This document shows positions 6,551-11,000 of a stretch of DNA of 11,000 nucleotides, piece by piece. The DNA lies in contig JAAXUD010000045.1 of NCBI GenBank assembly GCA_013336205.1, forward strand, positions 1-11,000, in the 5' to 3' direction. The translations under genes and the position numbers were made by a program. Under the pieces are notes generated by a model. It had not been told where the DNA came from. It saw only the letters and a list, made by a program, of their open reading frames with translations, and did not search any database. The DNA is from Lentimicrobium sp. (GTDB lineage Bacteria > Bacteroidota > Bacteroidia > Bacteroidales > Lentimicrobiaceae). Position 1 is the first letter of the stretch. Every line of letters starts with the position of its first letter.

Positions 6551-8545
6551 ATGAAAAAAATCTACCGGATTTCCTTGATTTCAATCATGGTTTTTATGCT
6601 GGGCGTGAGCGGGCAAGCGCAAATAGCCTATAGTCCCTTTGTCGATTCTATTTCACAACTGGCCACCCACAATTCTGTATTGCTGTTAACCAGGCAACTG
6701 GCCGGAGATACAACAGTTACAGTGGGTGGCGATGTTATTACCATTCAATCACGCCATTATCTGAATCCTTCGAATGCAAAAGCCGCAGATTTCATCTTTG
6801 AAAAATTTGAAGAACTTGGTTATACACCTGAAATTCAGACATTCAACGGCGTTCGTGGCGAAAATGTTATCGCAACCAAAATCGGAACAAAATATCCTGA
6901 AAAAGAATTCATTATCTGCGGGCATTATGACAATATGCCTTCCGGATCAACAGCGCCCGGTGCCGATGACAATGCATCAGGAACAGTTGCAGTGCTTGAA
7001 GCCGCAAGAATTCTCAGTTCCTTCGATTTTGACTACACCCTGAGGTTTGCGGCCTGGGACGAGGAAGAAATCGGGCTTGAAGGAAGTTACGCTTACGCAC
7101 AAACAGCCTATTTCCAGGGCCATGAGATACTTGGCGTACTTAACCTCGACATGATAGCCTGGGATTCTGACAATGACTATACCTATACAATTGCCACGAA
7201 CGACCTTTCTCAGGCATTTACCAACGATTATATTGCGACAACAGCACTTTATCAGCCGCAGTTTGAGCACAATTACTATTTTACTACAGCCAGTGATCAC
7301 GCCTCATTCTGGGATTATGGTTATCCGGCAATGCTGGCGATTGAGGACTGGTATGATTTTAACGCTTATTATCATACTACTGGTGATGATATTGACATCC
7401 TGAATATGGATTATTACGTGGCCTTTGTAAGGGCTGCCATCGCCAATCTGGCCGCCCAGGCCTGGGATCAGCGGGTTACTCTGCAGCACGATCCGGTTGT
7501 ATCAGGAAATTCAACTGAAGCGCGCGAAGCAGTGCTAGTAGTTTCTTCCTCAAGCCCGGTTGACACCTTGAATTACCTTCCCAGGTTGTACTATAAAACC
7601 AACTCACTTGATTTTGACTTCGTTTTACCCTATGAAGTTTCAGGTAATACGTTCAGGTTTTCTATTCCGGGGTTTCCCATTGGCACTGAAGTGAATTATT
7701 ATTTCGCTATCCAGGATTCCCTTGCGAGGCTTGTCGCGACTTTACCAAACGGCGGCAGAGGAATCAACCCTCCGGGGACTCAAGCGCCTGATAGCTTCTT
7801 CTCCTACGAAGTTGATCACTATGTTGCAGTGAACGAATGTTCATCCGGCACACCCCTTCCAATTAACGATTTCCAGAATACCCTGGATGAAATCAGTATT
7901 ACCTCAGGTGGTGATATCGTTGATCTGAACCTGAAAATAGACATTACCCATCCCAGAACAGGAGAATTAAAGCTTATAATAAAGGGACCTGACAATACTT
8001 CTGTAATGTTGAGTGACCGCAATGGAGGCGAGGGTGACAATTATACAAATACATTATTCGACGATCAGGCCAGCCAATCGGTTACCGAGGCCGGTGCTCC
8101 GTTTACCGGATCTTTCAGACCGCAATTCCCGCTCAGTGTTTTTAACGGGAAACCTGTTGCCGGAAACTGGCAGATAAGAGTAAATGATAGTGGCGCAGGT
8201 AATTCCGGCACACTCAACAACTGGTGCCTCCATATGCTTTACATTGACCCTACAATAGGTATTACAGAGAATTCAGTGAATAAAGAAGGTTACCTGGATC
8301 AAAACTATCCGAATCCTGTAACAAATGCGACCACCATTACTTTCAGGCTGAACAGACCTTCCAGCGTAAAGCTTACCTTGTTCGACATTTATGGGAAAGC
8401 TGTTTGCGAACTGGCTTCAGGTCATTTCGAAACAGGTAGTCATATGATTGTCAGTAATTTAAAACAACTATCGGCCGGCAGATATTTCTATCGCCTGCAA
8501 ACTGAAAATATAAACGAGACCAGGTCACTGGTTATAATCCGATAA
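6551..8545 (+). CDS. Secreted M28-family metallopeptidase with P domain and T9SS sorting tail
   Basis: The 664-residue precursor starts with a signal peptide (basic MKKIYR, hydrophobic core, likely cut after GQA at residue 23). The M28 di-zinc peptidase domain covers about 70-310, with metal ligands H125 (CGHYDN), D139 (GADDNASG), E173, D200 (NLDMIAWD) and H250 (SDHASFW), and E172 as the probable general base in WDEEEIG. A beta-sandwich linker (about 315-425) follows, then a proprotein-convertase-like P domain (about 428-562), and a type A T9SS C-terminal sorting domain from L582, starting LDQNYPNP and ending at the stop. It would cross the inner membrane by Sec and the outer membrane by the type IX system, then be released or anchored at the surface. 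Family members are mostly aminopeptidases; the actual substrate is unknown. All catalytic residues are present. The gene lies between secA and pyrH, with no visible promoter in the 50-nt gap upstream. Confidence 0.93.
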   Translation: MKKIYRISLISIMVFMLGVSGQAQIAYSPFVDSISQLATHNSVLLLTRQLAGDTTVTVGGDVITIQSRHYLNPSNAKAADFIFEKFEELGYTPEIQTFNGVRGENVIATKIGTKYPEKEFIICGHYDNMPSGSTAPGADDNASGTVAVLEAARILSSFDFDYTLRFAAWDEEEIGLEGSYAYAQTAYFQGHEILGVLNLDMIAWDSDNDYTYTIATNDLSQAFTNDYIATTALYQPQFEHNYYFTTASDHASFWDYGYPAMLAIEDWYDFNAYYHTTGDDIDILNMDYYVAFVRAAIANLAAQAWDQRVTLQHDPVVSGNSTEAREAVLVVSSSSPVDTLNYLPRLYYKTNSLDFDFVLPYEVSGNTFRFSIPGFPIGTEVNYYFAIQDSLARLVATLPNGGRGINPPGTQAPDSFFSYEVDHYVAVNECSSGTPLPINDFQNTLDEISITSGGDIVDLNLKIDITHPRTGELKLIIKGPDNTSVMLSDRNGGEGDNYTNTLFDDQASQSVTEAGAPFTGSFRPQFPLSVFNGKPVAGNWQIRVNDSGAGNSGTLNNWCLHMLYIDPTIGITENSVNKEGYLDQNYPNPVTNATTITFRLNRPSSVKLTLFDIYGKAVCELASGHFETGSHMIVSNLKQLSAGRYFYRLQTENINETRSLVIIR

Positions 8546-8556
8546 ACCGTTTAAAT

Positions 8557-9264
8557 ATGAAGTATAAAAGAATTCTGCTCAAGCTAAGTGGCGAGGCCCT
8601 AATGGGTGATCAGAAATACGGCATTGACCCTGAACGGCTTGCTATGTATGCAACTGAAGTTAAATCAGTTGTAGATCTTGGTGTACAGGTCGCTATTGTT
8701 ATTGGTGGCGGCAACATCTTCAGGGGCTTGCAGGGAGCCGCCAAAGGCATGGACAGGGTACAGGGCGATTATATGGGTATGCTGGCCACTGTTATCAACA
8801 GTATGGCCATTCAGGCAGAAATAGAGAAGCAGGGAATCCCGACAAGATTGCTTTCAGGCATTGCCATTGACCCAATCGCCGAATCGATGAGCCGCAGAAA
8901 AGCAATTGAATACCTGTCGGAAGGAAAAGTTGTTGTTATAGCAGCCGGAACCGGTAATCCGTTTTTCACAACCGACTCCGCTTCGGCCCTTCGCGCTGTT
9001 GAGATTCAGGCAGATGTAATAATGAAAGGCACCCGTGTTGATGGTATTTACACCGCCGATCCCGAAAAGGTGAAAGATGCGGTCAAATACGAAACAATCA
9101 CTTACAATGAGGCGTACGAAAAAAACCTCAGCATAATGGATCTTACTGCATTTACGCTTTGCCGTGAAAACAAACTTCCCATTCTTGTGTTCAATATGAA
9201 TAAACCAGGCAACCTGCTCCGGGTGGTGCAAGGCGAAAATATCGGAACTGTGGTTGCGGATTAG
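8557..9264 (+). CDS. pyrH: UMP kinase
   Basis: PyrH phosphorylates UMP to UDP with ATP, the step that feeds all UTP and CTP synthesis; the bacterial enzyme is a hexamer of the amino-acid-kinase fold, unrelated to eukaryotic UMP/CMP kinases. The 235-residue length is typical. Visible motifs are the N-terminal KLSGEAL (9-15), the phosphate-binding loop IGGGNIFRG (49-57), DYMGMLATVINSMAIQ (71-86), GTGNPFFTTDSASALRA (131-147) and the nucleotide-base region KGTRVDGIYTADPEK (157-171). In other bacteria it is inhibited by UTP and activated by GTP. It begins 11 nt after the peptidase stop, with no Shine-Dalgarno and no TAnnTTTG box in the preceding 100 bases, so it probably depends on read-through from upstream. 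The usual pyrH-frr order is kept, but frr has its own promoter. Confidence 0.97.
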   Translation: MKYKRILLKLSGEALMGDQKYGIDPERLAMYATEVKSVVDLGVQVAIVIGGGNIFRGLQGAAKGMDRVQGDYMGMLATVINSMAIQAEIEKQGIPTRLLSGIAIDPIAESMSRRKAIEYLSEGKVVVIAAGTGNPFFTTDSASALRAVEIQADVIMKGTRVDGIYTADPEKVKDAVKYETITYNEAYEKNLSIMDLTAFTLCRENKLPILVFNMNKPGNLLRVVQGENIGTVVAD

Positions 9265-9290
9265 CCAGCCATCTAAAGCATAAAAATCAC

Positions 9291-9323
9291 TTTTGATATT
9301 GGATCATTGCTTTTGTATATTTG
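9291..9323 (+). promoter_or_regulatory. Bacteroidota-type promoter of frr
   Basis: TTTTG (9291-9295), a 20-bp spacer and TATATTTG (9316-9323), followed by C, form one of the best two-part matches to the phylum consensus in this window. Transcription would start near 9328-9331, giving a leader of about 55 nt that contains a small hairpin (GGGAT 9334-9338 with ATCCC 9346-9350). Confidence 0.75.
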
Positions 9324-9382
9324 CATCTGCTTAGGGATACAATAAATCCCATGCATATTTGAGAATATTAAACCACCAGACA

Positions 9383-9946
9383 ATGAACGAAGAAATAAGA
9401 TTTGTGCTGGATGAAGCCGAAGAAGGGATGCAAAATGCCATCGGCCATCTCGACAAAGAGTTTCAGAAAATACGCGCCGGGAAAGCCAGTCCGGCCATGC
9501 TTGATGGTGTTCGGGTTGACTATTATGGTGCAATGACCGGCATTGATCAGGTTTCAAATATCAATACACCTGATCCCCGGCAGATTATAGTGCAACCCTG
9601 GGAAAAAGCTATGCTTGTTCCGATTGAAAAAGCAATTCTGGCTGCCAACCTCGGGTTTAATCCGCAAAACAATGGTGAGGTATTGCGCATTGCAGTTCCT
9701 CCGTTAACAGAAGAACGACGGAAGGATCTGGTAAAAAAGGCCAAGGCTGAAGTCGAGAACGGCAAAGTTACCATTCGCAGCATTCGCCGTGCGGCATTGG
9801 ATTCCGGGAAAAAACTGGAAAAAGATGGTACGCCTGAAGATGAAATCAAGCAACTCGAAAAAGATGTTCAGATGCTTACCGATAAATATATAGATAAGGT
9901 AGACAAGTTGTTTGAGCTGAAAGAAAAGGATATTATGACTGTTTAG
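9383..9946 (+). CDS. frr: Ribosome recycling factor
   Basis: RRF acts with EF-G to split the post-termination ribosome from mRNA. From the ATG at 9383 the protein is 187 residues, matching the usual 185. The frame is open upstream to a TTG at 9359, but that would add eight residues (RILNHQT and the initiator) not seen in the family, so the ATG is preferred. Family features include the first long helix with FQKIRAGKASPAMLDGV (27-43), the domain II strand region around PWEKAMLVPIEKAI, the segment VPPLTEERRKDLVKKAK and the arginine-rich IRSIRRAALD that contacts rRNA. The C-terminal helix ends KVDKLFELKEKDIMTV. It is probably transcribed from its own promoter in addition to any read-through from pyrH, and is followed by a strong terminator. 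Confidence 0.97.
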   Translation: MNEEIRFVLDEAEEGMQNAIGHLDKEFQKIRAGKASPAMLDGVRVDYYGAMTGIDQVSNINTPDPRQIIVQPWEKAMLVPIEKAILAANLGFNPQNNGEVLRIAVPPLTEERRKDLVKKAKAEVENGKVTIRSIRRAALDSGKKLEKDGTPEDEIKQLEKDVQMLTDKYIDKVDKLFELKEKDIMTV

Positions 9947-9976
9947 CAAGATTTTTCAATAGCCATATTGAATAGG

Positions 9977-10009
9977 GAGTCGGAGCTTTTGTTCCGGCTC
10001 TTATTTTTT
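9977..10009 (+). terminator. Intrinsic terminator after frr
   Basis: GAGTCGGAGC (9977-9986) pairs with GTTCCGGCTC (9991-10000) over a TTTT loop, with two G-T wobbles, and TTATTTTTT follows. A second, separate inverted repeat (TTCAATA 9955-9961 with TATTGAA 9966-9972) lies just upstream. The terminator serves the + strand; the opposite strand lacks a U-tract after the stem. Confidence 0.9.
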
Positions 10010-10022
10010 AACCGATGGATGA

Positions 10023-11000
10023 TTACATGCGCTCGGTCATTTTCTTTACCAGGCGCATTTCGCTGAAAAATTCGCGCATGACTATTCTGAGAACAGTGTA
10101 TGCGGGAACTGCCAGAATCATGCCGATAATTCCAAAAAGAGAACCGGCTATTATGATTACAAGAAAAATCTCAATCGGATGGGCTTTAACGCTGGTAGAA
10201 TAAATCACCGGTTGCAACAGCAAATTATCAATTAAATTAGCGCCGGCAAACACCCCGGCAATAGTCAGCCCCAAAGGTAGTATAGAGGTATAAGCCCCGA
10301 GTGCAAGACTGCCGGTAATCCCGATAATTATCCCGATAGCTCCGCCAATAAGAGGTCCCAGGTAAGGGATTATATTCATAAATCCGCCGATAAACCCGAT
10401 CAGCAATGCATTTTGTACACCAAAGATTGTTAAGCCAAGTGAAATCAGGGTTATCATAGAAGCAATTTCAATACAAAGTCCTAAAAAATAGCGGGTTAAA
10501 AGATTTTTGGACTGACTGATAATTCTTATAGCGGCCGGGTTATGCTTTTCAGGAATCAGCAAAAGGAAAAAGTCATACAATAAACGTTCGTCTTTCAAAA
10601 AGAAGAAACTAATAAACAGGATTGAGAACACTGCCATAAAAAAAGAACCTGTAAATGATATCAGGTAGTTAAATGCACTTGAAAAATTGGCAACACTGAT
10701 TACCGAATGAAGCCTTTCCAGCAAGGCATCTTTGAGACCCTGCCCCGGCTGAAGAATTGCCAGATCCTGAAGCATATAGTCAAATGCCGCCAGTGGCTGA
10801 CTAAAAGCTTTTGCCACTGCCTGAGGATCAATCGCGGCAATAACTTTGGCCTGCTGTGTAATCATAGGCGCAAACAGACTGAAGAATGACACGAAAACCA
10901 CTATCATCAGAATAAGTGTCAGTAAGGAACTCAACACATGCGGAATCCTGAATCTGCGTATTTTCAGATTATCCAGGATATCAACCAGTGGCCGGCCAAT
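10023..11000 (-). CDS. AI-2E/PerM-family membrane transporter, N-terminus cut by the window edge
   Basis: The - strand frame is open from base 11000 to the TAA at 10023-10025, giving 325 visible residues. Family full length is about 350-370, so a few tens of residues are missing. The first visible part contains RPLVDIL and RIPHVLSSLLTLILM, the characteristic loop and start of the second membrane region of AI-2E (PerM, UPF0118) proteins, so the GTG at 10937 is internal. Long hydrophobic segments recur throughout, including FLLKDERLLYDF after a helix pair and the C-terminal signature QPVIYSTSVKAHPIEIF (conserved HP near visible residue 274), followed by a final helix pair and a basic tail. The family is proposed to export AI-2 or act as Na+/H+ antiporters in individual members; the substrate here is unknown. 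It converges on frr, 77 bp from its stop. Confidence 0.93.
   Translation of the reverse strand: MGRPLVDILDNLKIRRFRIPHVLSSLLTLILMIVVFVSFFSLFAPMITQQAKVIAAIDPQAVAKAFSQPLAAFDYMLQDLAILQPGQGLKDALLERLHSVISVANFSSAFNYLISFTGSFFMAVFSILFISFFFLKDERLLYDFFLLLIPEKHNPAAIRIISQSKNLLTRYFLGLCIEIASMITLISLGLTIFGVQNALLIGFIGGFMNIIPYLGPLIGGAIGIIIGITGSLALGAYTSILPLGLTIAGVFAGANLIDNLLLQPVIYSTSVKAHPIEIFLVIIIAGSLFGIIGMILAVPAYTVLRIVMREFFSEMRLVKKMTERM

Noticed and set aside
8533..8538. TATAAT just before pyrH as a sigma70-like promoter
   Set aside because: It lies inside the peptidase coding sequence, has no TTGACA-like partner, and Bacteroidota primary sigma factor does not use this consensus.
9359..9382. TTG at 9359 as the start of frr
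   Set aside because: It would add eight residues absent from ribosome recycling factors; the ATG at 9383 gives the standard length and N-terminus.
9273..9557. Open frames on the - strand opposite the start of frr and within frr
   Set aside because: They mirror frr coding sequence, have no promoter or recognisable domain, and overlap a well-supported gene.
10935..10937. GTG at 10937 as the start of the AI-2E family gene
   Set aside because: The frame stays open to the window edge and encodes the family-typical RPLVDIL and RIPHVL segments, so the real start lies outside the window.

Overview
This window is an ordinary core-genome segment from a member of the Bacteroidota, probably Bacteroidales or a close relative. 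Four sequence features support that placement. Promoter-like TAnnTTTG boxes lie upstream of several genes, and recognisable Shine-Dalgarno sequences are nearly absent. SecA carries the large extra segments typical of the phylum. One secreted peptidase ends in a type IX secretion (T9SS) sorting domain. Gene density is high, base composition is moderate (about 45% GC by eye), and no gap between genes exceeds 240 bases. I saw no mobile element, tRNA, rRNA or CRISPR array.

Layout on the + strand: (1) the C-terminal end of a ComM/YifB-type AAA+ ATPase, cut by the left edge (1-417); (2) a class I SAM-dependent methyltransferase (442-1239); (3) a LolD/MacB-type ABC ATPase (1281-2003) followed by a PduO-type cob(I)alamin adenosyltransferase (2059-2640); (4) a 73-residue acidic DUF2795 protein (2753-2974) with its own promoter and a strong intrinsic terminator, so probably a monocistron; (5) secA (3210-6500), behind a leader of about 100 nt containing a 9-codon ORF and a stable hairpin; (6) a secreted M28 metallopeptidase with a P domain and a T9SS tail (6551-8545); (7) pyrH (8557-9264), 11 nt behind the peptidase; (8) frr (9383-9946), with its own promoter and an intrinsic terminator. 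On the - strand, an AI-2E/PerM-family membrane protein (10023-11000) converges on frr and runs off the right edge.

Functionally, secA, pyrH and frr are housekeeping genes for export, pyrimidine nucleotide supply and ribosome recycling. The peptidase between secA and pyrH would itself need SecA to cross the inner membrane before T9SS carries it over the outer membrane. The adenosyltransferase makes adenosylcobalamin, but no B12-dependent enzyme or cobalamin riboswitch is visible here. I found no convincing undescribed system. The observations most worth a second look are the structured secA leader with its mini-ORF, the autonomous DUF2795 gene next to secA, and a promoter box so close to the methyltransferase start that its mRNA may be leaderless.
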